Below are positions 1 through 6,356 of a stretch of DNA of 10,006 bases, piece by piece. A model generated the notes under the pieces. The model did no database searches. It saw only the letters and a list, made by a program, of their open reading frames with translations, and had not been told where the DNA came from. Both the position numbers and the translations under genes were made by a program. Source of the stretch: UBA10427 sp003500135 (GTDB lineage: Bacteria > Bacteroidota > Bacteroidia > Cytophagales > Cyclobacteriaceae); contig CAWZYQ010000142.1 of assembly GCA_963966275.1 (NCBI GenBank), forward strand, positions 1-10,006, read 5' to 3'. Within the stretch, counting starts at the first letter, position 1, and each line of letters begins with the position of its first letter.

Positions 1-818
1 AGGGAGGTATTAAGCTTAAAGGAAGAAAATGGTTGCCGGAAAGCACACCAACACGTCTACTTTGTATAGTTCATGGCCTGGGCGAACACTCAGGAAGATA
101 CAAACATGTGGCTCAAACTTTCTGCAATGCAAGTATTGCAGTCTATGCAGTTGATTTGCGTGGTCATGGCCAGTCGGAAGGCCGGAAGGCTCATACACCC
201 AAACTGGATTACCTGATTGAGGATGTGCAACAATTAGTAGCCACCGCACGAAGGGAGTTTAATGAGCTGCCTATCGTATTGTTTGGCCATAGTATGGGTG
301 GAGCATTGTCAGCCGCCTATTTACTAAGGCGACGATCTCAGGAAGTTTCGGGGGCTATTTTTCAATCTTCTTGGTTTGACCTGGTACACCCTCCGAAACC
401 TTTGGTCTTGTCGGCAGCGCGGTTTTTACAGGTATTTGCCCCAATACTACGCCTATCTCATGGACTTAACCCGGACGATTTATCCAATGATAAAAAAGTG
501 GTGGAAGATTATATCAATGATCCATTGGTGCACAATGAAATATCGCTTCAATTATTTTTTTCCATGCGAAAAGCTAGTGCTTTTGTTAAAACAAATGCGG
601 CCCTTCTAGAGCTTCCGGTTTTGTTTACCCATGGCAACGAAGACAACATCACGCTTATTGAGTCAAGCGAAGTTCTGGCTGAAAAGGTATCAGGCGAAGC
701 TGATTTTGTACTTTGGGAAGGGCGAAAACACGAACCGCACAATGACAATAATAATTCTGAAGTACTGGAATATTATATCCAATGGATAAAAAAAACAATT
801 CCGGAACAAATCATCTGA
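1..818 (+). CDS. Alpha/beta hydrolase, monoacylglycerol lipase type (5' partial)
   Basis: Probably a serine hydrolase of the Hydrolase_4 (monoacylglycerol lipase/lysophospholipase) family, splitting acyl esters such as monoacylglycerols. The first in-frame start codon in the window is a TTG at 33, but the frame is open to base 3 and the upstream codons read GGIKLKGRKW, which fits the strand before the conserved Trp-x-Pro of this family. The true start therefore lies just left of the window and about ten or more residues are missing. Counting from the TTG: oxyanion-hole motif HGLGEHSGRY at 14-23, DLRGHGQSEG at 41-50, nucleophile elbow GHSMGG with Ser87, probable acid Asp204 in HGNEDN, and catalytic His233 in KHEPHN. 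No signal peptide is visible, so it is likely cytoplasmic. It stops one base before the stop of the convergent gene. The family is clear; the natural substrate is not shown by the sequence. Confidence 0.93.
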   Translation, partial: GGIKLKGRKWLPESTPTRLLCIVHGLGEHSGRYKHVAQTFCNASIAVYAVDLRGHGQSEGRKAHTPKLDYLIEDVQQLVATARREFNELPIVLFGHSMGGALSAAYLLRRRSQEVSGAIFQSSWFDLVHPPKPLVLSAARFLQVFAPILRLSHGLNPDDLSNDKKVVEDYINDPLVHNEISLQLFFSMRKASAFVKTNAALLELPVLFTHGNEDNITLIESSEVLAEKVSGEADFVLWEGRKHEPHNDNNNSEVLEYYIQWIKKTIPEQII

Positions 819-819
819 A

Positions 820-1254
820 TTAGTCCACTACCTCCGCATTTTGAAGCAGATACATCAGATGACGCGGATCGTCCTCATTCAGTTCTAATGTTCCCTGTAT
901 TTTTATTTTGTCAGATGTGAAATCCACTTCTTCTGTGGTGTACACCTCTATGACCGTTTCAGGCCCCGCTGCGCCACAAAAAAAGCACATGTTGAATGGA
1001 TACTTGGAAAGCACAAAGTATTTGTGCCCCATCATTTCTTCCAGTGGTACCATATATCCTTCCAGCATTATTTTATCGCCTTCGATGGCTTTCAGATTAT
1101 CATGAAAAACCGGGAATTCCACCGGAAAACCGCTCTCATCCGTTTTTTCCTCAATAGCAACCCGGGCAAGATCCTTCCAATAATTGTGCTGAGCATAGGA
1201 TATTACAGATCCGCAAAGCAAAAAACAGATTAATACGGGTATAAATTGCTTCAT
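820..1254 (-). CDS. Exported DUF3299-like protein with CFFC motif
   Basis: A 144-residue exported protein of unknown function. I start it at the ATG at 1254 and not at the in-frame ATG at 1269, because the former overlaps the stop of the upstream gene as ATGA and begins directly with a signal peptide (hydrophobic residues 4-20, probable cleavage SYA|Q at 21/22). The mature protein resembles the DUF3299 family seen in Bacteroidota: a GYMVPLEE strand (66-73), then FVLSKYPFNMCFFCGAAGPE with Cys90 and Cys93 and the AGPE segment (96-99), then a short beta-rich end. The family is thought to form a small beta-barrel; the Cys pair could bind metal or form a disulfide (inference). The coupling to a thioredoxin-fold gene suggests, but does not prove, a redox or metal role in the envelope. 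Confidence 0.8.
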   Translation of the reverse strand: MKQFIPVLICFLLCGSVISYAQHNYWKDLARVAIEEKTDESGFPVEFPVFHDNLKAIEGDKIMLEGYMVPLEEMMGHKYFVLSKYPFNMCFFCGAAGPETVIEVYTTEEVDFTSDKIKIQGTLELNEDDPRHLMYLLQNAEVVD

Positions 1255-1814
1255 ACCGGTTGCTTCCATTTGATATTGCAGCCCAGGCTGGGTTTTTGAT
1301 CATCCGATACCTCTTTGCCGTCGATTAGGGCATTCAGTGCAGAGCGGAGGTCTTTTCCGGTTACAGGAATGTCATTGCCGGGGCGGCTGTCGTCGAGTTG
1401 CCCGCGATAAACAAGCTTCAGGTTTTTGTCGAATACATAAAAATCAGGTGTACAAGCGGCGTCATATGCCTTCGCTACTTCCTGTGTTTCATCATACAAA
1501 TAAGGGAATGGATATTCCAGCTCCTGGGCCACAATTTTCATCAAGCCCGGGCTATCATCCGGATAATTCTCTACATCATTTGAGCTTATAGCTACAAAGC
1601 CAATCCCTTTGTCTTTATAGTCATTGCCCAAACGCACCAGTTCATCATTTACATGCTTCACAAAGGGGCAATGATTGCATATAAACATCACCACAGTAGC
1701 CGTATCGCCTTTAATATTGTTAATAGACATTTCCTGTTCAGTAATTGTGTCAATAAGGGTGAATTCGGGAGCTTTTGTGCCCAATTCGAGCATATTGGAA
1801 GGTGTACGTGCCAT
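1251..1814 (-). CDS. Thioredoxin-fold protein, peroxiredoxin-like family
   Basis: A 187-residue protein of the AhpC/TSA-like thioredoxin superfamily (the PRX-like branch common in Bacteroidota and cyanobacteria). It opens with the family strand LGTKAPEFTL (11-20) and carries a CxxC redox centre as CNHCP (Cys46, Cys49) after VVMFI, a cis-Pro loop CTPDFYVFD with Pro123 preceded by Cys121, and the conserved end SLGCNIKW with Cys179. No signal peptide is seen, so it is presumably cytoplasmic and catalyses thiol-disulfide exchange or peroxide reduction; the substrate is unknown. It is the first gene of a two-gene operon, its TGA sharing bases with the ATG of the exported DUF3299-like gene. A Bacteroidota-type promoter lies about 30 bases upstream. 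Length and motifs look complete. Confidence 0.92.
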   Translation of the reverse strand: MARTPSNMLELGTKAPEFTLIDTITEQEMSINNIKGDTATVVMFICNHCPFVKHVNDELVRLGNDYKDKGIGFVAISSNDVENYPDDSPGLMKIVAQELEYPFPYLYDETQEVAKAYDAACTPDFYVFDKNLKLVYRGQLDDSRPGNDIPVTGKDLRSALNALIDGKEVSDDQKPSLGCNIKWKQPV

Positions 1815-1845
1815 ATCTTTATTGATTTTTATTTTTTATCCGGCT

Positions 1846-1881
1846 CAAAATTAGAAATTTGGTTCGCAATAAAAACCAAAA
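1846..1881 (-). promoter_or_regulatory. Candidate Bacteroidota promoter of the thioredoxin operon
   Basis: On the minus strand TAATTTTG (1853-1846) fits the Bacteroidota -7 consensus TAnnTTTG exactly, and TTTTG (1881-1877) lies 23 bases upstream, at the upper end of the allowed 17-23 spacing for the -33 TTG element. Transcription would begin near 1840, giving a leader of about 25 bases before the ATG at 1814. This is a motif match only. Confidence 0.5.
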
Positions 1882-1892
1882 CTCAGACAGCC

Positions 1893-2354
1893 ATGAATTT
1901 ATTAACATGCGATGCCCTTCAAAAGTTATTTGACCGAGATTTAAAGAGATTGGAAAAAGAAATAAAACAATACCAAAACGAATCGACGCTTTGGAAAACG
2001 GAAGGAGAAATAGCCAACAGCGCCGGCAATCTGTGTTTGCACCTTATTGGTAACCTGAATCATTTTATCGGTCATGTATTGGGACGTACGGACTACATTC
2101 GGAAACGAGATGATGAGTTTAATCAATCGGATATAGCCGTTTCTGAGCTGACGGATCGTATTGAAAAAACAAGAGAAGTGGTGAATGATGTTTTGCAAAG
2201 GATGACCGAAAACCAGGTGACCGACCGGTATCCACTCGAAGTATTTGGATATCCTATGAGCAACATCGAGTTTTTAATTCATCTACAGGGGCACCTCAAC
2301 TACCATCTTGGTCAGATCAATTACCACCGGAGATTGTTGGATCGTCAGGCCTGA
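1893..2354 (+). CDS. DinB-like protein, DUF1572 type
   Basis: A 153-residue member of the DinB/YfiT four-helix-bundle superfamily, close to the DUF1572 branch. I start it at the ATG at 1893: the frame is open further upstream, but that part runs antisense through the thioredoxin gene and has no family similarity, while MNLLTCDALQKLFDRDLKRLE is a normal helix 1. Conserved features are NSAGNLCLHLIGNLNHFIG (42-60) with His50 and His57, the basic-acidic RKRDDEF (70-76), and HLNYHLGQINYHRR (134-147) with His134 and His138. His50, His134 and His138 are the likely metal triad of the superfamily. Some DinB relatives are thiol-dependent transferases using bacillithiol, but the reaction here cannot be told. 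Its stop overlaps the end of the convergent SprT-like gene by ten bases. No strong ribosome site is visible. Confidence 0.87.
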   Translation: MNLLTCDALQKLFDRDLKRLEKEIKQYQNESTLWKTEGEIANSAGNLCLHLIGNLNHFIGHVLGRTDYIRKRDDEFNQSDIAVSELTDRIEKTREVVNDVLQRMTENQVTDRYPLEVFGYPMSNIEFLIHLQGHLNYHLGQINYHRRLLDRQA

Positions 2355-2980
2355 TCCATTCGGGTAACTTCGGCCATTTTGGGTATCAGGTATTTGCGGC
2401 GGCTACCGGCATGCAGGCATAAAACGCGGGTCCGGCGGGTCATAAGCTTCTGGTAAGCTACGCCTTTAAATACAAACGATTCACCTTCTTTGAGATCCTC
2501 CAGAAGCACAGCATCGGATAGTTTTCCGGTGTCGTAATGCTTCAGCGCCTTGTATAAATGATGGTCGGAATGTGAACTGGCCTTAGGGTTTTTCATATGC
2601 TTTTTGAGCGCTTCCAGAATTTCATGTGGATATATCTCCTCATTTAATACCGGAAGCATTATTTGCCGAAAAGTGCTTTTCCATTCCTTTCCATGAGGCA
2701 GCGCTTTACGCCCGTATTTTAGCTGAACATGCAGGTGGGCGATCTCATGTATGTAGGTTAGCAAAAAGGCGTATTGGTTCAGGTTATTATTCACCGTGAT
2801 GGTGTGCGACTTCACCCTGTGGTCATAGCGGTAGTCGCCCAGCTTCGACCCCCGGGCACGGGAAACTTTAAAATGAAAGGGAGTATCATTCCAAAGTTGC
2901 ACACAATAGGGCAACGCCTTTTCCGGGACATACCTGGCAAGTATGAGGCGCAACTTTTCCGATGCCGCTTTTTTATTCAC
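2345..2980 (-). CDS. SprT-like zinc metalloprotein
   Basis: A 211-residue SprT-like protein. The zincin signature HEIAH is at 78-82, and the third metal ligand is probably His96 in PHGKEWK, the usual second SprT motif. In eukaryotic relatives (Spartan) this domain digests DNA-protein crosslinks; the bacterial role is poorly known. The zinc-ribbon Cys set often found at the C-terminus of SprT proteins is absent: only Cys188 lies in that half, and residues 155-206 look instead like a beta-rich ending (GESFVFKGVAYQKL, then basic RRTRV, then RRKYLIP). The start is a GTG at 2980; upstream the frame meets a stop at 2992 with no other start. It lies five bases after the der stop, so it is almost certainly cotranscribed with der. 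Confidence 0.85.
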   Translation of the reverse strand: MNKKAASEKLRLILARYVPEKALPYCVQLWNDTPFHFKVSRARGSKLGDYRYDHRVKSHTITVNNNLNQYAFLLTYIHEIAHLHVQLKYGRKALPHGKEWKSTFRQIMLPVLNEEIYPHEILEALKKHMKNPKASSHSDHHLYKALKHYDTGKLSDAVLLEDLKEGESFVFKGVAYQKLMTRRTRVLCLHAGSRRKYLIPKMAEVTRMDQA

Positions 2981-2985
2981 TTTAC

Positions 2986-4293
2986 TTACTTATTTCTAAA
3001 AACCAGCTTTACGGGCACACCACTAAAATCAAAATGTTTCCGCAGTTTGTTTTCCAAAAAACGCTGATAGGGCTCCTTGATATGGTTGGGATGATTGCAA
3101 AAAAATGCGAATGTCGGGTTTTTGGTGGGCAACTGGGTGATGTACTTGATTTTAATGTATTTGCTTCGATAGGCCGGTGGCGGATAACGCTCAATTTCCG
3201 GTAATAGCGCTTCGTTTAAAGCAGAGGTAGAAACCTTTTTGGTTTTATTTTCATATACCTGCAGGGCCATTTCCATAGCCTTGTATACGCGCTGCTTATT
3301 GATTACCGAGGTAAAGACTATGGGGATGTAACTTAGTGGACCGAGCTTCTCTTCCATGAAATTCCTGTATTCCTTTACGGTGTTGGAGTCTTTTTCTACC
3401 AGGTCCCATTTATTGACCATTAGTAGCACACCCTTTTTGTAGCGGTGTGCCAGCGATATCAGACTCATATCCTGGGATTCAAAGCCTCTTTCGGCATCTA
3501 TCAGGATAATACAGACGTCGCTGTCTTGCAGCGCCTGGATTGATCGTAAAACTGAATAAAATTCTATGTCCTCTTTTACCCGTGACTTTTTCCTTACACC
3601 GGCTGTGTCGGTCAGGATAAAATCTTTACCGTACATTTTATACCGCGTATTGATTGCATCGCGTGTGGTACCCGCCTGATCGGTAACTATGCTGCGCTCT
3701 TCACCAATCAGCACATTCAAAAAGGAGGATTTACCCACGTTGGGACGTCCAAGGATGGAAATTCGTGGAATTCCTTCTTCCGGATTTTCATCCTGTTCTT
3801 CTTCAAAATGCTCAATCACTTTATCCAGCAGTTCACCGGTCCCGGACCCATTAATGGAAGAAACCGGATACACATCACCTAACCCGAGTGCATAAAACTC
3901 TCCGGACATTTGCATGCGTTCGGTATTATCGGCCTTGTTGGCAACGATAAATACAGGCTTTTTAACCGCACGTACCACATTGGCAAAATCCTTGTCAAGA
4001 TCTATTAGTCCGGTATCGACATCAACCATAAAAAGAATTACCGAAGCCTCCCCCAGGGCTAACTGCACCTGTTTTCTTATGGCATCCTCAAATACATCGT
4101 CGCTGCCTACCACATAGCCGCCTGTATCTACCACAGTGAAATATTTGCCCGTCCACTCGCCAAAGCCATAATGACGATCGCGGGTGACACCACTTTCATC
4201 ATCCATGATCGCCTTTCGCTGTTCTACCAGACGGTTAAATAAGGTAGACTTCCCGACATTGGGTCGCCCGACTATTGCCACAATATTTGCCAT
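2986..4293 (-). CDS. der: Ribosome biogenesis GTPase Der (EngA)
   Basis: Der is an essential GTPase with two tandem G domains and a C-terminal KH-like domain; it acts on the 50S ribosomal subunit during late assembly. All parts are visible in 435 residues, the normal length. G domain 1 has the P-loop GRPNVGKS (9-16), DTGG (56-59) and NKAD (119-122). G domain 2 has a second GRPNVGKS (182-189), DTAG (229-232) and NKWD (294-297). An acidic linker (EEEQDENPEE, 164-173) joins them. The KH-like domain covers about 350-435, including PPPAYRSKYIKIKY. The ATG at 4293 begins MANIVAIVGRPNVGKST, as expected. It is followed closely by the SprT-like gene. Nothing is missing or unusual. Confidence 0.98.
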   Translation of the reverse strand: MANIVAIVGRPNVGKSTLFNRLVEQRKAIMDDESGVTRDRHYGFGEWTGKYFTVVDTGGYVVGSDDVFEDAIRKQVQLALGEASVILFMVDVDTGLIDLDKDFANVVRAVKKPVFIVANKADNTERMQMSGEFYALGLGDVYPVSSINGSGTGELLDKVIEHFEEEQDENPEEGIPRISILGRPNVGKSSFLNVLIGEERSIVTDQAGTTRDAINTRYKMYGKDFILTDTAGVRKKSRVKEDIEFYSVLRSIQALQDSDVCIILIDAERGFESQDMSLISLAHRYKKGVLLMVNKWDLVEKDSNTVKEYRNFMEEKLGPLSYIPIVFTSVINKQRVYKAMEMALQVYENKTKKVSTSALNEALLPEIERYPPPAYRSKYIKIKYITQLPTKNPTFAFFCNHPNHIKEPYQRFLENKLRKHFDFSGVPVKLVFRNK

Positions 4294-4310
4294 AATTATT
4301 ATTTAAGTCG

Positions 4311-4318
4311 CAAAAATA
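4311..4318 (-). promoter_or_regulatory. Candidate -7 promoter box of der
   Basis: Minus-strand TATTTTTG matches the Bacteroidota -7 consensus TAnnTTTG and lies 17 bases upstream of the der ATG, so the leader would be only about 10-15 bases. No TTG at the proper -33 spacing was found; instead a 6-bp inverted repeat (4332-4349) sits just upstream. The call rests on one box. Confidence 0.35.
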
Positions 4319-4453
4319 GGCCCTTTTATTGGATTCGTGAAATCGAATCATCAATAAGGCCATGTAAATCATCATTTTATTATGTCGCAGTTTGACAAAC
4401 CACAACTTTTTGAAACCACATGGCCCTAATGCAGGAGAATAATAAATTCGTAT

Positions 4454-4482
4454 TTGACAAATAGTGGCTTAGATTTTAAAAT
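4454..4482 (+). promoter_or_regulatory. Sigma70-like promoter motif before the membrane ORF
   Basis: TTGACA (4454-4459) and TAAAAT (4477-4482) are separated by exactly 17 bases, close to a textbook E. coli sigma70 promoter. Bacteroidota primary sigma factors normally use different boxes, and the -10 box ends only three bases before the annotated GTG start, so it may be chance. A TAGATTTT at 4470-4477 approximates the Bacteroidota -7 box but is poorly spaced from any TTG. Confidence 0.25.
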
Positions 4483-4485
4483 AAA

Positions 4486-5028
4486 GTGACAACCAACAGA
4501 TTTAATATCTGGTGTTTACATCATAACTTTTTTTTGGTGCGACTGATGCTTGCCTTTGGCATGTTCGTCACGATCACTTTTCTGATCATCGATGCTTTTC
4601 GCAACACCAATTTTCAATTGGTTTTCCTTATTCGCTCTTCCATTTTCATCCTATTATGCATCGTTTTTGCACTAACTTATTCCAGATGGGTTAAAAAACA
4701 TGGAAGGTATCAGATCGTAGTTTTTCTATTGGTACTTGTTTTGATCATCTCTGTCCTATTGATCGACTTCTTTGGCAATATGCCCGGGTTTTTTCTGATT
4801 AATGCAACCGTAACGATTTTATTGCTTTGCTGTAGTATTGCAGGCATAAGGTTTATCCATTACATTACTTTGTGCGCTCTGGTGGTGGGGGTATATATGT
4901 TTTATTCCGGAACCTACTTCGAAATCGACCGGCAAAATCAAACGATATTTCTTATTTCATTCATAATTGGCTGTATAGTTATTTGCTATGTTCTTGAGCG
5001 AAATAAAATTGAATTGTTCATACGCTAG
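4486..5028 (+). CDS. Six-helix membrane protein, sensor part of a broken histidine kinase
   Basis: A 180-residue very hydrophobic protein with about six membrane helices (roughly 16-36, 44-65, 75-94, 100-119, 122-140, 153-170) and short loops, ending in a charged stub ERNKIELFIR. This is the layout of the membrane sensor domain that precedes the catalytic part of many histidine kinases; here the ORF ends at TAG (5026-5028) before any kinase domain. The same frame reopens at once into a kinase ATPase-domain ending (5029-5184), so I read the ORF as the remaining front of a gutted sensor kinase. The GTG at 4486 is the first start after a TAA at 4477; an ATG at 4546 (residue 21) is possible but would shorten helix 1. 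Whether it is still translated is unknown. I do not recognise a specific named sensor family. Confidence 0.5.
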   Translation: MTTNRFNIWCLHHNFFLVRLMLAFGMFVTITFLIIDAFRNTNFQLVFLIRSSIFILLCIVFALTYSRWVKKHGRYQIVVFLLVLVLIISVLLIDFFGNMPGFFLINATVTILLLCCSIAGIRFIHYITLCALVVGVYMFYSGTYFEIDRQNQTIFLISFIIGCIVICYVLERNKIELFIR

Positions 5029-5184
5029 ACACTTCAGGAAATCGGCGCCGGCTTGGGCTTGAACCTGGCCTTCTACTTGCTTTCGAAAATCGGTGGTAAA
5101 CTAACCTATAAATACAAAAAAGATCACCTCAGCTGTTTTATCATCACTTTCCCCTTCAACGCCGCTGAAAACAATGCCGATTGA
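5029..5184 (+). pseudogene. C-terminal remnant of a histidine kinase ATPase domain
   Basis: Directly after the TAG at 5026-5028 the same frame stays open for 51 codons and has no usable start codon of its own near its beginning. Its translation contains GAGLGLNLAFYLLSKIGG, a clear G2 box plus following helix of a HATPase_c domain, then a beta strand pair ending CFIITFPFN, which is the usual last strand (F.itlP) of such kinases, and stops at TGA. The dimerisation helix with the phospho-acceptor His, and the N and G1 boxes, are absent. Taken with the preceding membrane ORF this indicates an in-frame internal deletion, or a deletion plus stop, in a sensor histidine kinase gene. Confidence 0.75.
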
Positions 5185-5279
5185 TCAGTCGGAAAAGCCA
5201 GGCCTGCATTTGAAAAATGAAACATTTATTTCCCTTTTGAATATCGATTCAGTAATTTGCTCATAGAAAGTAAATTGCC

Positions 5280-6344
5280 ATGAAACACCCTATTCTACTC
5301 TTTACCGTTTTGCTATTTATGGCCTGCTCAAAAAATCCATCCCGGCAAGCCGATCCCGCTTCTACGCAAGTCATCACATCTGCCATCGTCGGCAATTGGT
5401 CCGGTGGGCTCACCTGTGAGGACTGTGCCTACATTACCTATCAGCTTACCCTTTCTTCCGACCAATCGTTTAATGACAAAACTGTATATCACTCCTCCAC
5501 ACCCAATGTGGTGGAAAACTCGGGAAGCTGGAGCTTTGACAATGACTCCACTATTTTGCTCAATAAAAAAGATGAAAATTTCAACAGATGGCGAGTCCGG
5601 AACGATCATTTATTGCTTGTTGATAAAAATGGCCAGATCACCGAAGGGCAAAATGAACTGGTGAAATCTATGCCGGGTGAGAACTTATCTTTCTGGCAGA
5701 AAAAACTGGACAAAGGGATCATTTTCGTAGCCATGGGCAATGAACCCTCCTGGTCACTGACCTTCTATGATGATGACCGGTTGGTTGTGAGCCATATGAA
5801 TAGGACATCCGAACTCATTGTAAACAACCCCGAAAAATATGCTACCGAAAATGGATGGACATACTCCGACACGAATGACACGGAATTGAAGGTGATGGTA
5901 GAAAAAACGAGTTGCACCGATCAAATGTCAGGCGAGCAGTTCCCTTACCAGGTAGAAGTACAAACCAACGATATGGACATGAAAGGGTGCGGTAAGTTCC
6001 TGACCGATTACCGACTGCACGATATCTGGGCGCTCGAAGAGCTGGATACTTTGACTCGCAAAGACCTACCCGCGACCCGACCCTACATTGAAATCCATTT
6101 GGATGACAACAGATTAATGGGTAACGGAGGCTGCAACCTGATCAATGGCGATATTGAGGTAAGAGGACATGAAATCAGCATTTCGCCTCTGATCAGCACC
6201 CGGCGATATTGCCCCGACCAGTCTATTGAAGACCTCTTTCTCAGGAACTTTTCAGAAAAAACGTTTCAATATGAAATAGAAAATGGCTTTTTGACCTTAT
6301 TCCAGGGGGATAAAAAAGTAATGGCATTTCGTAAAATTGATTAA
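5280..6344 (+). CDS. Lipoprotein with NlpE-N, COG3650 and META (HslJ) domains
   Basis: A 354-residue predicted lipoprotein. The signal peptide MKHPILLFTVLLFMAC ends in a lipobox with acylated Cys16. Three domains follow. Residues about 36-125 resemble the NlpE N-terminal beta-barrel: GNWSGGLTCEDCAYI with the CxxC pair Cys46/Cys49, later GSWSFDNDSTILL and LLLVDKNGQITEG. Residues about 145-242 resemble the COG3650 domain: FVAMGNEPSWSL, then SCTDQMSGEQFPYQV and KGCGKFL. Residues about 249-352 form a META/HslJ domain: IWALEEL, GNGGCNLINGDI and STRRYCPDQSIEDLF. NlpE and META proteins are tied to copper, surface or envelope stress and drug tolerance in other bacteria; here the role is inferred only. 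It probably sits in the outer membrane. The upstream gap is 95 bases with a rough TAATTTG box at 5252-5258; 12 bases separate it from the convergent peptidase gene. Confidence 0.88.
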   Translation: MKHPILLFTVLLFMACSKNPSRQADPASTQVITSAIVGNWSGGLTCEDCAYITYQLTLSSDQSFNDKTVYHSSTPNVVENSGSWSFDNDSTILLNKKDENFNRWRVRNDHLLLVDKNGQITEGQNELVKSMPGENLSFWQKKLDKGIIFVAMGNEPSWSLTFYDDDRLVVSHMNRTSELIVNNPEKYATENGWTYSDTNDTELKVMVEKTSCTDQMSGEQFPYQVEVQTNDMDMKGCGKFLTDYRLHDIWALEELDTLTRKDLPATRPYIEIHLDDNRLMGNGGCNLINGDIEVRGHEISISPLISTRRYCPDQSIEDLFLRNFSEKTFQYEIENGFLTLFQGDKKVMAFRKID

Positions 6345-6356
6345 CTGACACCCTTA

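Larger units (their letters stand above)
4294..4485. other. Intergenic spacer with repeats upstream of der
   Basis: This 192-base AT-rich stretch between der and the membrane ORF holds no credible gene. It contains a perfect 6-bp inverted repeat with a 6-base loop (GATTCG at 4332-4337, CGAATC at 4344-4349), an 8-base direct repeat AATCATCA (4346-4353 and 4367-4374, 21 bases apart), an 8-bp inverted pair GGCCATGT/ACATGGCC (4358-4365 and 4418-4425, 52-base gap), and GTTTG-A-CAAAC (4390-4400). A 14-codon reading frame at 4420-4464, in phase with the downstream ORF but closed by TAG, may be the worn start of that decayed gene. Functions of the repeats are unknown. Confidence 0.5.

Noticed and set aside
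33..35. TTG as the true start of the hydrolase gene
   Set aside because: The frame is open to the window edge and the upstream codons encode a plausible family N-terminus, so the gene is cut by the window and does not start here.
1255..1269. Start of the DUF3299-like protein five residues upstream
   Set aside because: The ATG at 1254 overlaps the preceding stop as ATGA and gives a cleaner signal peptide with a Lys right after Met.
1653..1892. An 80-codon N-terminal extension of the DinB-like protein
   Set aside because: The extension runs antisense through the thioredoxin gene and its promoter and has no family similarity; the ATG at 1893 gives the usual DinB helix 1.
2337..2357. Palindrome at the overlapping stops of the DinB and SprT-like genes as a bidirectional terminator
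   Set aside because: CAGGCCTG has no loop, the wider pairing is broken by an unpaired CGT, and no T run lies on either side.
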